Shown: positions 1 through 10,313, counted from the first letter of the stretch. The stretch: DNA of 64,000 bases from Plantactinospora sp040120695 (GCF_040120695.1 NZ_JBEEAC010000017.1:94229-158228), one strand, 5' to 3'. The notes: generated from the sequence alone by a model not told the origin. Numbers and translations are program-made.

Positions 1-45
1 TATCCGCGCTTATCCCGCCGGTATCCCCTTCGTCATGGAGGAGTC

Positions 46-849
46 ATGGAACGCTCCCCGATGCTCGAACACTTCGCCGAGGAGTTACGGCTCGCCCGCA
101 ACGCCGCCAACATGTCCCAGACGGCGCTGGCCGAGGCGATCAACTACTCCCAGCCGATGGTCGCCAAGGTGGAGAGCTGCGATCGCCGGCCGAGCCTCGA
201 CTTCGCCCGGCGCTGCGACACCGTCTTCGACACCGACGGCCGCTTCGTACGCATCCAGAAGCGGATCAGCCGAGAGATCGTCGTCCAGTACTTCCGCGAA
301 TGGGCCGGCATCGAGCAGGAGGCGAAGGCACTGCGCTCGTTCGAGCCGGCCTATGTGCCAGGACTGTTGCAGACCGAGGCATATGCCCGCGCGGTTCTGT
401 CCGGGCCGGGGCTGCTCTCCGTCGAAGAGATCGAGGAGCAGGTGACCGCCCGACTGGACCGGCAGGAGATCCTGTCCCGAGCCAAGCCGCCGCTGCTCAC
501 CTTCGTGCTCGACGAATACGTGCTTCGCCGCCCGATCGGCGACCGGACGGTGATGCGCGAGCAGTTGCTGCACCTGGTCAAGACCGGCACGAACGTGCCG
601 CAGGTGAAGATCCACGTCGTGCCCGCCTCGGCCGGCTCCTACGCGGGGCTGGACGGCTCGTTCGTGCTGGCAACTCCCCCGCTGGGTGAACCGGTCGTCT
701 ACTTCGACGGGCACCGGCACGGTCAGATGGACGACCGGTCGGACTACGTGAACTATATGATCGATGTCTGGGAAACCGTCCGGAGCGTGGCACTGCCGCA
801 CCAGCAGTCGCTCGACCTGATCGCGGAGGTGGCGGAGACATGGAGCTGA
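46..849 (+). CDS. XRE-family regulator with C-terminal DUF5753
   Basis: A 267-residue protein. Residues about 8-65 form an XRE helix-turn-helix (SQTALAEAINYSQPMVAKVE). The rest matches the DUF5753 pattern seen in actinomycete Scr1-type regulators, including FEPAYVPGLLQTEAYARAV. The start has a good GGAGGAG ribosome site just upstream. The last 10 bases overlap the downstream DUF397 gene, so the two are translationally coupled. Such pairs are common in Streptomyces and Micromonospora and are thought to act as regulator plus small partner, sometimes compared with toxin-antitoxin modules. The target genes are not known. Confidence 0.93.
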   Translation: MERSPMLEHFAEELRLARNAANMSQTALAEAINYSQPMVAKVESCDRRPSLDFARRCDTVFDTDGRFVRIQKRISREIVVQYFREWAGIEQEAKALRSFEPAYVPGLLQTEAYARAVLSGPGLLSVEEIEEQVTARLDRQEILSRAKPPLLTFVLDEYVLRRPIGDRTVMREQLLHLVKTGTNVPQVKIHVVPASAGSYAGLDGSFVLATPPLGEPVVYFDGHRHGQMDDRSDYVNYMIDVWETVRSVALPHQQSLDLIAEVAETWS

Positions 850-1028
850 CCGGCGCCAAGTGGCGTAAGAGCACCCGGAGCAACAGCACCGGCGGCAACT
901 GCGTGGAGGTCGCCGACAACCTGAGCGGCGTCGTGGCCGTGCGGGACAGCAAGGATCCGGGTGGGCCGGCGCTGGCCTTCGGGCCGGAGGCCTGGCGGGC
1001 CTTCGTCAGCGACCTGACCCGGCGGTAG
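840..1028 (+). CDS. DUF397 small protein, partner of the XRE regulator
   Basis: A 62-residue protein that fills one DUF397 domain: WRKSTRSNSTGGNCVEVA, then VAVRDSKDP, then an AFGPEAWRAFVSDL tail. It starts inside the end of the upstream XRE/DUF5753 gene, which is the usual arrangement for this family pair. The biochemical role is unknown. Its 3' end overlaps the convergent acetyltransferase gene by about 20 bases. Confidence 0.93.
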   Translation: MELTGAKWRKSTRSNSTGGNCVEVADNLSGVVAVRDSKDPGGPALAFGPEAWRAFVSDLTRR

Positions 1029-1824
1029 GGCGGGTGGGGTGGCGTACCCAGACGTTGGGTTCGACGTAGACGGCGTAGTCGTGTGCGAGGGCGCAGCGCA
1101 CCGGGACCAGCCCGCCGGGGATCTCGATGTCGCCGTCGCGGTCGAAGGGTAGCCCGGTCCACTCCCGCCACTGGGCCAGTGACCCGGCCACCGTCATCGA
1201 CGCCGGGGCGATCCTCTCGATGGTGCCGCCCGCCCGGACGTGCACCCGCAACCACGGGTCGGTCGGCAGTCCGTCGTCGCGCCGTTGCCGGACGTACTCG
1301 CTCATCGGCAGGTGGGGTTGCAGGTGCTTGGCCGTCGGGCGGACCGGTGCGAGCAGCGCGTCGTGGCCCTGCTGCCCGGCCGCCTGCCGCAGCGCGGCGA
1401 CCATGTGCCGGGACAGGCCACGGCCGAGATAGTCGACGTCGATCGTGATCTCCAGCGCGCTGGCGACGGTCGGCGGGTTGCCCCGGCGCCGGTCGTTGAA
1501 CGCCCAGACCAGCACCACGTCCCAGCCCTGCGCCGGCAACTCCTCCCGCCCTTTCAACACGGCGTTGAACGGGACGGCGAGCCCGCGCGCGACGACCCGG
1601 CCGCCGTCCGTCGCCACGACGCAGTACTCCGGAAACTCCCCGGGCACTCGCAGGTGCAGTGCGCTCGCCATCAGGTCCTCGCCGGAGAAGACCGGCCAGG
1701 TGTCGGTGATCTCGTAGATCCGGGCCGTCAACTCCGGGCGCTCGGCGAGCGTGCTGATCTGGATGCCGTCGAGGTCTGTCACGACCGGGCATACTGCCAT
1801 GACCAGGAAGTTCGAGCCAGGCAT
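1006..1824 (-). CDS. GNAT-type N-acetyltransferase
   Basis: A 272-residue protein. The middle contains a GNAT-like core: the strand ALEITIDVDYLGRGLSRHMVAAL resembles the acetyl-CoA-binding R/Q-x-x-G-x-G/A region followed by its helix. It then runs to a C-terminal half with YAVYVEPNVWVRH. It probably acetylates a small molecule or amine; the substrate cannot be told. The start at 1824 has no clear ribosome site, and an in-frame ATG lies at 1800. It is convergent with DUF397. Confidence 0.75.
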   Translation of the reverse strand: MPGSNFLVMAVCPVVTDLDGIQISTLAERPELTARIYEITDTWPVFSGEDLMASALHLRVPGEFPEYCVVATDGGRVVARGLAVPFNAVLKGREELPAQGWDVVLVWAFNDRRRGNPPTVASALEITIDVDYLGRGLSRHMVAALRQAAGQQGHDALLAPVRPTAKHLQPHLPMSEYVRQRRDDGLPTDPWLRVHVRAGGTIERIAPASMTVAGSLAQWREWTGLPFDRDGDIEIPGGLVPVRCALAHDYAVYVEPNVWVRHPTRPTAGSGR

Positions 1825-1872
1825 TTGGCGTACGCCGCCCCAACCCGCGCCACCTGGATGACAGGTGATCTC

Positions 1873-2532
1873 TCAGCCGTCCGGCGACGGCACCACGAAC
1901 CCCGCCTCGTACGCGGCGATCACCGCCTGGGTCCGGTCCCGGGCACCGAGCTTGGCCAGTACGTTGCCGACGTGCGTCTTGACGGTCTCGACCCCGAGCA
2001 CCAGCTCGGTGGCGATCTCGGAGTTGGACAGGCCGGTGGCCATCAGCCGCAGCACCTCCCCCTCCCGCTCGGTCAGCCGGGCCCGACCGAGCCGGTCACC
2101 GGCCGGGCCGGAGGCGTGTGCCGCGACGAGCCGGCGGAGCGCTGCCGGAAAGAGCAGCGACTCGCCCTTGGCGACCACCCGGATCGCGTCCACCACCTCG
2201 GCCGGTCGGGCCCGCTTCAGCAGGAAGCCGTGTGCGCCGGCCCGGAGCGCTTCGTAGACGTACTCGTCGTTCTCGAACGTGGTGATCACCAGGATCCGGG
2301 GCGGGTCGGCCGAGGTGGCGAGCAGGTGCCGGGTGGCCTGGATGCCGTCGATGGCCGGCATCCGAACGTCCATCAGCACCACGTCGGGCCGCAGCCTGGC
2401 GACCAGCGGCGGCACCTCGGCCCCGTCGGCGGCCTCGCCGACGACGGTCAGGTCCGGCTGCGCGTCGACGATGGCTCGCAGGCCGACCCGGATCAGCTCC
2501 TCGTCGTCGACGACCAGCACGCTGATGGTCAT
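1873..2532 (-). CDS. NarL/FixJ-family response regulator
   Basis: A 219-residue two-domain regulator. The receiver domain spans residues 1-120, with acidic pocket DDEE near 9-12 and phosphoacceptor Asp55 in VVLMDVRMP. A LuxR-type HTH lies at about 150-215 (LTEREGEVLRLMATGLSNSEIATEL). The ATG start at 2532 overlaps the TGA of the upstream histidine kinase as ATGA, which rules out the longer upstream reading. Kinase and regulator therefore form a coupled two-component system. The signal is unknown. Confidence 0.95.
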   Translation of the reverse strand: MTISVLVVDDEELIRVGLRAIVDAQPDLTVVGEAADGAEVPPLVARLRPDVVLMDVRMPAIDGIQATRHLLATSADPPRILVITTFENDEYVYEALRAGAHGFLLKRARPAEVVDAIRVVAKGESLLFPAALRRLVAAHASGPAGDRLGRARLTEREGEVLRLMATGLSNSEIATELVLGVETVKTHVGNVLAKLGARDRTQAVIAAYEAGFVVPSPDG

Positions 2533-3935
2533 GTCTGCTCCGTTCCGCGCCGCCGCCGCTCTTCCGGCACCGGCCTCGGTCGCTCCGCCACCGGAGCCGG
2601 GGGTCCGGCCGTTGTGGTCGGCAGCCAGACCGCGACCCGCCAGTCGCCCTCCTCCGGGCCGGCGCTGACCCGACCGCCGAGCAGGACCACCCGCTCCCGG
2701 ATGCCGGCAAGCCCGCGCCCCCGACACTGCCCCGGACCGGGACGGCCCCGGGCCGCCACGGACGGCTCGCCGAGCGCGTTGACCAACTCGATCTCCAGGC
2801 CGTCGTCGTGGGCAGCGACCCGCAGGGTCACCGGCCGCCGGGCGGCGTGCCGGGCCGCGTTGGTCAGCCCCTCCTGGACGATCCGGTAGCCCTCCCGGGC
2901 CACCACCGCCGGCACCGCGCCGAGGTCGCCGGCCAGCTCGACGGTGACCGCCAGCCCGGTCGCCCGGGTGTCGGCCACCAGCCGGTCCAACTCGTCGAGG
3001 GTACGCTGCGGCGCCCGCACCGCGCCGTCGCCCGGCGGATCGCCGTCGCCTGGCCGCTGGCCGTCACCGCCGGGCGGGCCCGCGTCGCCGGGCGACTCGG
3101 CGTCACCCCGCCGGAGCAGCCCGAGGACGTGATCCAGGTCGGCCATTGCCGCCCGGCCGGTCTCCTCGATCGCCCGCAGCGCCCGCCGGACGAACTCCAG
3201 GTCGGTTTCCAGCAGCTCGCCAGCGGCTGCCGCCTGGAGGGTGGCGACGGTAAGCGCGTGACCGACCGAGTCGTGCAGTTCCCGGGCCAGCCGGTTGCGT
3301 TCGGCGAGCCGGCTGGCCTGCTGCTCCAGCGCGGCGATCCGCTCGGTCGGGGACGGGCCGAGCAGCGCCGGGGCCATCAGCCTGGCCAGCGCGCCCAGCC
3401 CGGCGACGGCGTAGCCGAGCAGCACCAGCATGCCGGCCCCGACGAGGCTGAGCCAGCCCGGATGCCAGCCGCCGAACGGGCCGACCGCCAGGTCGCGGAC
3501 GGCCTCCTTGCTGACGCCGAGCTGTGCGAAGAGGAAGAGCAGCGCCATCGGCAGGGCCGAGATCAGCGCGAACCCGACCAGGCCGCCGGAGAGCAGGTGG
3601 ATGCCGATCCAGAGGGCGCAGCGCAGCCGGCTCTCCCGGTCGATCCCGCCGTCGGTGGCCGGCTCGGGCAGTTCGACGTCGAGCAGGGCCCGCGCGGCGG
3701 CGATCTCCAGCGCCCGGGTGCCGCGCAGGAACAGCGGTACGGCGGCGATCGCCGTCGCGACCGCGATCAACACCAGCACGGCCGGTCGGGGTACTGCGTC
3801 GGTCCGCAGCATCTCGGCGAAGACGGTGCCGAGCAGCAGGTACGGCAGCAGCAGGACCCCGCCGAGCAGCAGGAACACCGCTCGGCGGTAGGTAGCGCCG
3901 CTGGTCAGCGGCGCCAGGGCGGCCCGGAGCGTCAC
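2529..3935 (-). CDS. Membrane sensor histidine kinase, HisKA_3 type
   Basis: About 468 residues from a GTG at 3935. The open frame continues further upstream, but that part lacks membrane or kinase character. Several hydrophobic segments fill the N-terminal half. They are followed by a DHp helix with the phospho-His motif RLARELHDSVGHALTV and a degenerate HATPase_c domain (REGYRIVQEGLTNAARHA, then GRGLAGIRERV). A Gly/Pro/Asp-rich linker interrupts the catalytic half. It phosphorylates the response regulator encoded immediately downstream, with an ATGA overlap. The start codon is the least certain part. Confidence 0.9.
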   Translation of the reverse strand: MTLRAALAPLTSGATYRRAVFLLLGGVLLLPYLLLGTVFAEMLRTDAVPRPAVLVLIAVATAIAAVPLFLRGTRALEIAAARALLDVELPEPATDGGIDRESRLRCALWIGIHLLSGGLVGFALISALPMALLFLFAQLGVSKEAVRDLAVGPFGGWHPGWLSLVGAGMLVLLGYAVAGLGALARLMAPALLGPSPTERIAALEQQASRLAERNRLARELHDSVGHALTVATLQAAAAGELLETDLEFVRRALRAIEETGRAAMADLDHVLGLLRRGDAESPGDAGPPGGDGQRPGDGDPPGDGAVRAPQRTLDELDRLVADTRATGLAVTVELAGDLGAVPAVVAREGYRIVQEGLTNAARHAARRPVTLRVAAHDDGLEIELVNALGEPSVAARGRPGPGQCRGRGLAGIRERVVLLGGRVSAGPEEGDWRVAVWLPTTTAGPPAPVAERPRPVPEERRRRGTEQT

Positions 3936-4100
3936 CCGGCCATTCTGCCTCGGGACGGCTGGGGCGCCGTGGGTTCCCGCCGAGGTGCTCGCTGTCGGGT
4001 AGCACGCGCCGCCCAGCGCCCCCGCCCTGGGGCCCGCGCCCGGCCCGCCCACGCCCGAACGAGCCGAGAACATATCGGCTCCTGTCGGTAGGCTGACCCG

Positions 4101-5021
<921 letters not shown>

Positions 5022-5073
5022 CCGGTTGGTGGGCTGACCGAACCGCGCCAGCCCGCCGTGGACTGACCGAACC

Positions 5074-5120
5074 GCACCAGCCCGCCCCCGCCTGCCCGGA
5101 AGCGGAGGGCGGGCTGGTGC
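5074..5120 (+). terminator. Perfect 14-bp stem hairpin after the cyclophilin gene
   Basis: GCACCAGCCCGCCC at 5074-5087 pairs exactly with its reverse complement at 5107-5120 across a 19-base loop. There is no U-tract, as is common for actinomycete terminators. It lies about 50 bases after the cyclophilin stop. Confidence 0.7.
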
Positions 5121-5467
5121 GTCACCGGGGTACCGGTGTCATCAACTGCTCGACTTCACCACGGGTCCTGGCTACGTCCGTGACCGCTGGTCGATCCGGT
5201 CGACATGCGTCCTCGCCTCACCGTCATCCCTGGACCTCCTCCGATCCTGTCGGGCTTCCCGCCGCAACGCCGTCGGGACTCCGACCGGCCATCCCTGGCT
5301 CCGAGGGTGCCCCAGCGACCTGGCGTATAGCCGGCAAGAACCTTGAATTCGCTGGTCAACGACCGATTCTCGGGAGATCGGCTCGGCTGCTGCCCCGACG
5401 AGACACGGAAGTTCCGATTTTGCGCGGTACTAGCGAAAGTATCGCCATAAAGGACAGAATTCCCCGC
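5121..5467. other. Non-coding leader before the methyltransferase
   Basis: About 350 bases between the terminator and the chosen methyltransferase start. The right half is relatively AT-rich (around 5400-5460). Open frames cross the stretch but show no family resemblance. It probably carries the promoter and 5' leader of the next gene; I could not fix a promoter. Confidence 0.45.
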
Positions 5468-6334
5468 ATGGCTGTTGGAGAGTTCCAGACGCAGGTCGTC
5501 CGGCGTGCCCGGGGAGTCAGCGCCGCCCTCAGCAGGCCGCCCTACGTGAAACCCGGGCACTTCTACTCGCCGGCCACCTCGCCGGCCGACCGGGCGACCG
5601 CGATCGGCTGGCGCGAGCTGACCCCGGTCGGTGTCGACCTGCGAGAGCCGGAACAACTCCGACTGGCCACCGAGCTCGGTCCACTGATGCGCGAACTCCC
5701 CAGCGACCGCTGGCACGACCACAACGGCATGTACGGCCGCGCCGATGCCGCCGTGCTGCACGCGATGCTGCGACATCACCGACCGGCCCGGCTGATCGAG
5801 GTCGGCTCCGGCTACTCCACCGCGGTCGCCCTCGATGTCGCCGACCGATACCTGCCGGAGCTGCGGATCACCTGCGTCGAACCCCATCCGGAGCGGCTAC
5901 GCTCCCGGCTGCGCCCCGGGGACCGGGTCGACCTGGTGCAGCGCCGGGTCCAGGACGTCGACCGGTCCAGCTTCGCCAGGCTCGACTCCGGGGACATCCT
6001 GCTGATCGACTCGACACACGTGGCGAAGGCCGGCTCGGACGTCGTCTGGCTGCTGCTGCACGTCCTGCCCACGCTGCGTCCGGGGGTGATCGTGCACATC
6101 CACGACATCCACTGGCCGTTCGAGTATCCCGAGCGGTGGCTCCGGGAGGGTCGGGACTGGACCGAGGTCTACCTGCTCCGGGCGTTCCTCACCGACAACG
6201 CGGCCTGGCGGGTGCTGCTCTTCACCTCGTGGCTCTGGTCGTGCCGCCCGGAGGTGCTACCGCCCGAACTCCGAGGCCTGCCCACCGGCGCGTTCTGGAT
6301 GCGCCGCACCGAGCAACCGGCCGGCACCCGCTGA
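5468..6334 (+). CDS. Class I SAM-dependent methyltransferase
   Basis: A 288-residue protein from an ATG at 5468 with AAAGGA upstream. The frame is open further 5', but that part looks non-coding. Motif I of the Rossmann SAM fold is LIEVGSGYSTAVALD, followed by the acidic strand ITCVEPHPERL and a later LLIDSTHVAKAGSD. This pattern matches the Methyltransf_24 group. The C-terminus (residues about 190-288) is rich in Trp and Arg. The substrate is unknown and the gene stands alone. Confidence 0.85.
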   Translation: MAVGEFQTQVVRRARGVSAALSRPPYVKPGHFYSPATSPADRATAIGWRELTPVGVDLREPEQLRLATELGPLMRELPSDRWHDHNGMYGRADAAVLHAMLRHHRPARLIEVGSGYSTAVALDVADRYLPELRITCVEPHPERLRSRLRPGDRVDLVQRRVQDVDRSSFARLDSGDILLIDSTHVAKAGSDVVWLLLHVLPTLRPGVIVHIHDIHWPFEYPERWLREGRDWTEVYLLRAFLTDNAAWRVLLFTSWLWSCRPEVLPPELRGLPTGAFWMRRTEQPAGTR

Positions 6335-6372
6335 ACGGCACCCGCTGACCGACGCCCCCTGGTACCGGGACC

Positions 6373-7248
6373 TCACCAGGCCAGGTCGGCGTCGCGTTCC
6401 GCCGCCTCGACCGGCAGGATCGGCCGCAGGCCGCGTGGCGGCTTCGACCGCTGCTGCCACTCCCGTGGATAGCCGAGCGACACCTCGTCGAAGCGGACCC
6501 CGTCGAACCAGTTCACCCGGGGGATGTGCAGGTGCCCGTAGACGACGGCGGCGGCCCGGTAGCGCCGGTGCCAGTCGGCGGTGTGCACCGTGCCGCACCA
6601 CTGCGCGAAAACCGGATAGTGCAGGACCTCGGTGACCTCGCGGACCAGCGGAAAGTGGTTGACCAGGACGGTCCGGGTGTCGGGTGCGAGTTCGGCCAGC
6701 CGGCGTTCGGTGTACTCCAGCCGGGCGGCGCACCAGTCCTCCCGGCTCGGGTACGGGTCGGGGTGCAGGAAAAGCTCGTCGGTGCAGACGATCCCGGCCT
6801 CCTGTGCCAGTGCCAGCCCCGCCTCCTTGGTCTGCACGCCCGCCGGCCGGAAGGTGTAGTCGTAGAGCAGGAAGAGCGGTACCACGGTCACCGGCCCGCC
6901 CGCACCCGTCCACACCGGGTACGGATCCTCCGGGGTGATCACCCCGATCCGCCGGCACATCTCGACCAGCAACTCGTACCGGGCGACTCCGCGCAACTGG
7001 ACGGTGTCCTGGCGGGGTGTCCACAGCTCGTGGTTGCCGGGCACCCAGACCACCGTGCCGAAGCGCTCCTTCAGCAGCCGCAGCGCCCAGTAGACGTCCT
7101 CCACCCGGTCGGCGACGTCGCCGGCCACCAGCAGCCAGTCGTCCTCCGAGTCCGGCACGAAGCCCTCGACCAGTTTCCGGTTCTCCGCGTAACCGACGTG
7201 CAGGTCGCTGACGGCCAGCAGGGTGCCGCCGGTACCCGAGATGGCCAT
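6373..7248 (-). CDS. Calcineurin-like metallophosphoesterase
   Basis: A 291-residue cytoplasmic protein with the full dinuclear-metal motif set in order: VSDLHVGY, VAGDVADR, VPGNHELW, a central VNHFPL and a C-terminal YGHLHIPR. It should hydrolyse a phosphate ester or diester; the substrate is unknown. The length fits the family. It is convergent with the methyltransferase and shares its strand with the cold-shock gene 45 bases upstream. Confidence 0.92.
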   Translation of the reverse strand: MAISGTGGTLLAVSDLHVGYAENRKLVEGFVPDSEDDWLLVAGDVADRVEDVYWALRLLKERFGTVVWVPGNHELWTPRQDTVQLRGVARYELLVEMCRRIGVITPEDPYPVWTGAGGPVTVVPLFLLYDYTFRPAGVQTKEAGLALAQEAGIVCTDELFLHPDPYPSREDWCAARLEYTERRLAELAPDTRTVLVNHFPLVREVTEVLHYPVFAQWCGTVHTADWHRRYRAAAVVYGHLHIPRVNWFDGVRFDEVSLGYPREWQQRSKPPRGLRPILPVEAAERDADLAW

Positions 7249-7292
7249 CGGGCGATCCTACCGGCCCGGTACGCCGGCCCGGCCGGTCGCGC

Positions 7293-7691
7293 TCAGGGCT
7301 CGACCCAGCCGTGCGACCGGGCCAGCCCGACCAGCAGTTGCCGGATCACGCCGATCTGGGCACCGGTCAGCGACGGTACCTTCTCGATCAGCAGCTCGGT
7401 GATCTCGCCGCTGAACTCGGCTGCGGAAAGTACGTCGCAGAGCTCCTCGTCGCCGGCCGCCCGGCCGGGGCGTGGCGGGGCGGCCGGTCGGTCGGTGATC
7501 CGGATCGCCGAGGCCTTCAGCCCGCGCTCCCCCTGCTCGACCTCGTATTCCAGGCGCATCCCCGGCTGGATCAGGTGCTTGTCCTCGCCGAAGTCGTTGG
7601 CGTGCACGAAGACGTCCTCGCCCCCGCTGTCGGGGGCGATGAAGCCGTAGCCACGCACCTCGTCGAACCTGAGCAACTTTCCCGACGCCAC
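7293..7691 (-). CDS. Cold-shock-domain nucleic-acid-binding protein
   Basis: About 132 residues. An N-terminal cold-shock domain contains GKLLRFDEVRGYGFIAP and EDVFVHANDF, with the aromatic RNP-like residues in place. An acidic/helical C-terminal extension of about 60 residues follows. This long form is typical of actinomycetes. It should bind single-stranded nucleic acid. Several consecutive GTG codons (7691-7715) make the start ambiguous; the one next to ASGK is chosen by analogy with the family. Confidence 0.9.
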   Translation of the reverse strand: MASGKLLRFDEVRGYGFIAPDSGGEDVFVHANDFGEDKHLIQPGMRLEYEVEQGERGLKASAIRITDRPAAPPRPGRAAGDEELCDVLSAAEFSGEITELLIEKVPSLTGAQIGVIRQLLVGLARSHGWVEP

Positions 7692-7751
7692 CACAACCAC
7701 CGCCACCCCTACCACGACATGCTCGCCCGCACTACGACATGTTCGCCCGCA

Positions 7752-8543
7752 CTACGACGTGATCGCCCGCGCCCACGGTACGACGAGCCGCTCGATCGCC
7801 ACCACCAGGTAGAACAGCCCCGCGCCCATCAACGCCAACAGGGTCAGCGCGGCGAACGCCAGCGGGGTGTCGGCGGAGGTAGCGGAGTTGACGATGACCG
7901 AGCCGAGCCCTCGGTCGGGGTTGACCAGCTCGCCGATGACGGCGCCGATGATCGCCAGCGACATCGCCACCTTGAACCCGACGAAGATCTGCGGCAGCGC
8001 CCAGGAGAGTCGTACCTTGACGAAGGTCTGCCACCAGGAGGCGGAGAGCGAGTGCACCAGCTCGCGCAGTTCGTTCGGGGTCGAGGTGAGCCCGGCCATC
8101 GCGGAGACCAGGATCGGGAAGAAACAGAGCAGGATCACCATGATGATCTTGGGTTCCGGCCCGAAGCCGATCCAGACCAGCAGCTGCGGCGCGAGCGCCA
8201 CCTTCGGTACCGCGTTGACCGCCGCTATCAGCGGCATGGTCATCCGCTCGACCGTCCGGGACGCCGCCAGCAGCAGCGCGACCAGCAGTCCGGTGCTGGC
8301 GGCGATGCCGAACCCGATCACCGTCTCCACCAGGGTCACCCAGGTCTCCGCGAGCAGATAGCTGGGCAGTCTGCGGGAGGCGTCGACCACGTCCGCCGGC
8401 GTCGGCAGGAAGAACGACGAGATGTTGAAGAGTACGGCGATCAGCCACCAGAGGGTGATCGCCAACACGGCACCCAACACGGGCAGCCCGACGTTCGACC
8501 AGAGCCGGGCCGGGCGGGTGTTCGTCGGCGATCTGGTCATCAC
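7752..8543 (-). CDS. ABC transporter permease, SsuC/TauC type
   Basis: A 263-residue inner-membrane protein with about six hydrophobic helices. The binding-protein-dependent transport EAA loop reads ELVHSLSASWWQTFVKVRLSWALPQI. AGGAGG precedes the ATG. It lies downstream of the lipoprotein substrate-binding gene on the same strand and should form the membrane channel for it. No ATPase gene is adjacent, so the energising subunit must be encoded elsewhere or shared. Confidence 0.92.
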   Translation of the reverse strand: MMTRSPTNTRPARLWSNVGLPVLGAVLAITLWWLIAVLFNISSFFLPTPADVVDASRRLPSYLLAETWVTLVETVIGFGIAASTGLLVALLLAASRTVERMTMPLIAAVNAVPKVALAPQLLVWIGFGPEPKIIMVILLCFFPILVSAMAGLTSTPNELRELVHSLSASWWQTFVKVRLSWALPQIFVGFKVAMSLAIIGAVIGELVNPDRGLGSVIVNSATSADTPLAFAALTLLALMGAGLFYLVVAIERLVVPWARAITS

Positions 8544-8622
8544 GGCCTCCTATGGGGTGACGCGGCTGGTGAGAGTGGCCGGCGGCCGGGCCGGTGCGCG
8601 GCCGGGGACGGCGTGGACGGTC

Positions 8623-8653
8623 CGGGACGGCGGCCGAGGCGACCGCCGTCCCG
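8623..8653 (-). other. Intercistronic hairpin between binding protein and permease
   Basis: An 11-bp perfect inverted repeat (CGGGACGGCGG at 8623-8633 against 8643-8653) with a 9-base loop. It lies in the 164-base gap between the binding-protein and permease genes. Such a hairpin could stabilise the upstream message or partly terminate transcription, giving an excess of binding protein. That role is inferred. Confidence 0.5.
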
Positions 8654-8707
8654 ATCCGGGTCCGGCACCGATCGAGCCGTCAGGGTCCGGTACGAGGCCC
8701 TCGACCC

Positions 8708-9727
8708 TCAGGCCTTCGGTACGAAGTTGAAGTCGACGACCTTTTCCGGGGTCAGTCCCGCGGGGATGAGACCGGCGCCCTGCATCACGGCGATGGTCCG
8801 CATCACCCGCTGCTCGTCCATGAACCCGATCGGCGCGCCGCCGGCCGGTGCCACGTAGGGCGTCATCGACTTGATCTCCCCGACCCCGGAGGGCACGGCG
8901 TAGCTCGGCTCCGCCTTGTTGAGGATCTGCGCCGCCTCCTCCGGGTGCTCGATCGAGTACTGCAGGCCCTTCAGCAGCGCAGCGGTGAACCGGCGGACCA
9001 GGTCCGGGTTCTTCTCGATCAGGGCCGGGGTGGTGATCACCGCGTTGCCGAACAGGTCCCGCAGGTAGTCGCTGTACGGCAGCACCACCACCTCCTTCTT
9101 GGAGATGTTCGTCAGTGCCGTGCGGCTGAGCAGGAAGGTGCCGAGCGCGTCGACCTTCCGGGACGCCATCAGGCCGTTCAGCGTGGTGGCCTTGACACCC
9201 TGGACCTTCACCTTGGCGACGTCGACACCGGCCAGCCGGGCGTACGCCGGGAAGAGCAGTTCGGTGACCGAGCCGGCGCCGGTCGCCATGGTCTTGCCTT
9301 CCAGGTCCTTCGGGGTGCTGATGTTGGTGTCCTTGGTGGTCATCACCGAGATCAGCGTCTGCTGGTGCACCGCGGCGATCGCCCGCCAGTCGGTGAACTC
9401 GCCCTTACCCGCCTGGATGACCGCACCGGTGAAGTCGAGGGCGCCGAACTGCACCTTGCCGGCCTTCAGCGCCGTCAGGTTCGGGACGTTGCCCGCGCCC
9501 TTCTGGATGTCCACCTCGATGCCGGCCTCGGCGAAGTAGCCCTTCTCCTTGGCCACCCAGACGAACGCGTCCCGGCCGACCGCGCCGAAGGCGGTGATGT
9601 AGCCAACCTTATCCGGCTCCTTCTTGGACGCTTCGGCGTCCCTTCCGGAGTCCCCGCTGCACCCGCTCGTGACCGCCAGCGCCGCCGCCAGAAACGCCGC
9701 GGCGAGCAGGCGTGAACGTGTGATCAT
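8708..9727 (-). CDS. NMT1/THI5-like ABC substrate-binding lipoprotein
   Basis: A 339-residue protein from an ATG at 9727 with GGGAGG upstream. It has a lipoprotein signal peptide with lipobox TSGC (Cys near residue 22). The body follows the NMT1/SsuA pattern: GYFAEAGIEVDIQKG, then ALKAGKVQFGALDF, then DLEGKTMATGAGS. It should capture a small organic nutrient such as a sulfonate, pyrimidine or thiamine-precursor-like compound; the ligand cannot be told from sequence. It is divergent from a GntR regulator across about 590 bases. Confidence 0.92.
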   Translation of the reverse strand: MITRSRLLAAAFLAAALAVTSGCSGDSGRDAEASKKEPDKVGYITAFGAVGRDAFVWVAKEKGYFAEAGIEVDIQKGAGNVPNLTALKAGKVQFGALDFTGAVIQAGKGEFTDWRAIAAVHQQTLISVMTTKDTNISTPKDLEGKTMATGAGSVTELLFPAYARLAGVDVAKVKVQGVKATTLNGLMASRKVDALGTFLLSRTALTNISKKEVVVLPYSDYLRDLFGNAVITTPALIEKNPDLVRRFTAALLKGLQYSIEHPEEAAQILNKAEPSYAVPSGVGEIKSMTPYVAPAGGAPIGFMDEQRVMRTIAVMQGAGLIPAGLTPEKVVDFNFVPKA

Positions 9728-9843
9728 GTGTGCCTCCCGCTTGTGGAATGGACCCGAGGGCGGCAATCGACGCCTCCCGCGCGAACAGCGCGCCGCGACC
9801 CCTCGGCACGTATCCGGCACTGCCGGCCCTCGTTCGGTCGAGA

Positions 9844-9880
9844 ATCGTAAATGAGCCTTGTCCGAAATGTCATCGACAAG
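9844..9880 (-). promoter_or_regulatory. Candidate promoter with overlapping CTTGTC-N12-GACAAG repeat
   Basis: On the minus strand ATGACA (9873-9868) and TACGAT (9849-9844) are 18 bases apart, a fair sigma-70-like promoter about 110 bases before the binding-protein gene. CTTGTC at 9857-9862 and GACAAG at 9875-9880 form an inverted repeat spanning the -35 box. This is a plausible operator for the divergent GntR protein. Prediction only. Confidence 0.4.
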
Positions 9881-10313
9881 ATCCGGTCAAGATTCAGGCA
9901 AGCAGGTGCGTGGTCGCTTACCACACGGCAGATATCAGCAGCTCACGATGTTTGACATTCGGCAGGACGAGCAGCCAACCTGTCCGCAATATTGTTGATA
10001 ATTCGGGAGACAACGTTGCGGTCAGCCGTACTGAGCTGGGGATTGGCGGGGGGTCGGCACCCGGCCGACCCGATCGACGCCGGCCCCATCCCGCCGGTGT
10101 ACCGCCCCGTTGGCGGGCACACTCCAGCCAGGGTCCGACGCGTGCATAGTCCCGTCGACACGGCGGACTACACAGACCCGACGTCCCAGTCTCGCGGTCC
10201 CGAGCGTTTTCGTCGCGAGTGCCGTCAGAATCGCCCGAATGTTGACAGATGCTGGACCTACGACAGATTCGCGCCCGGATTGACCGGCCATAGACCGCAT
10301 CGGCGACTAGATC
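9881..10313. other. Intergenic region before the GntR gene
   Basis: About 430 bases of lower GC with AT-rich islands near 9950-10010 and 10235-10260. The short open frames here have no recognisable content. It presumably holds the GntR promoter. No ribosome site precedes the GntR ATG. Confidence 0.4.

Noticed and set aside
1240..2889. A 549-codon plus-strand frame
   Set aside because: It runs antisense to both the acetyltransferase and the response regulator, which have strong family motifs.
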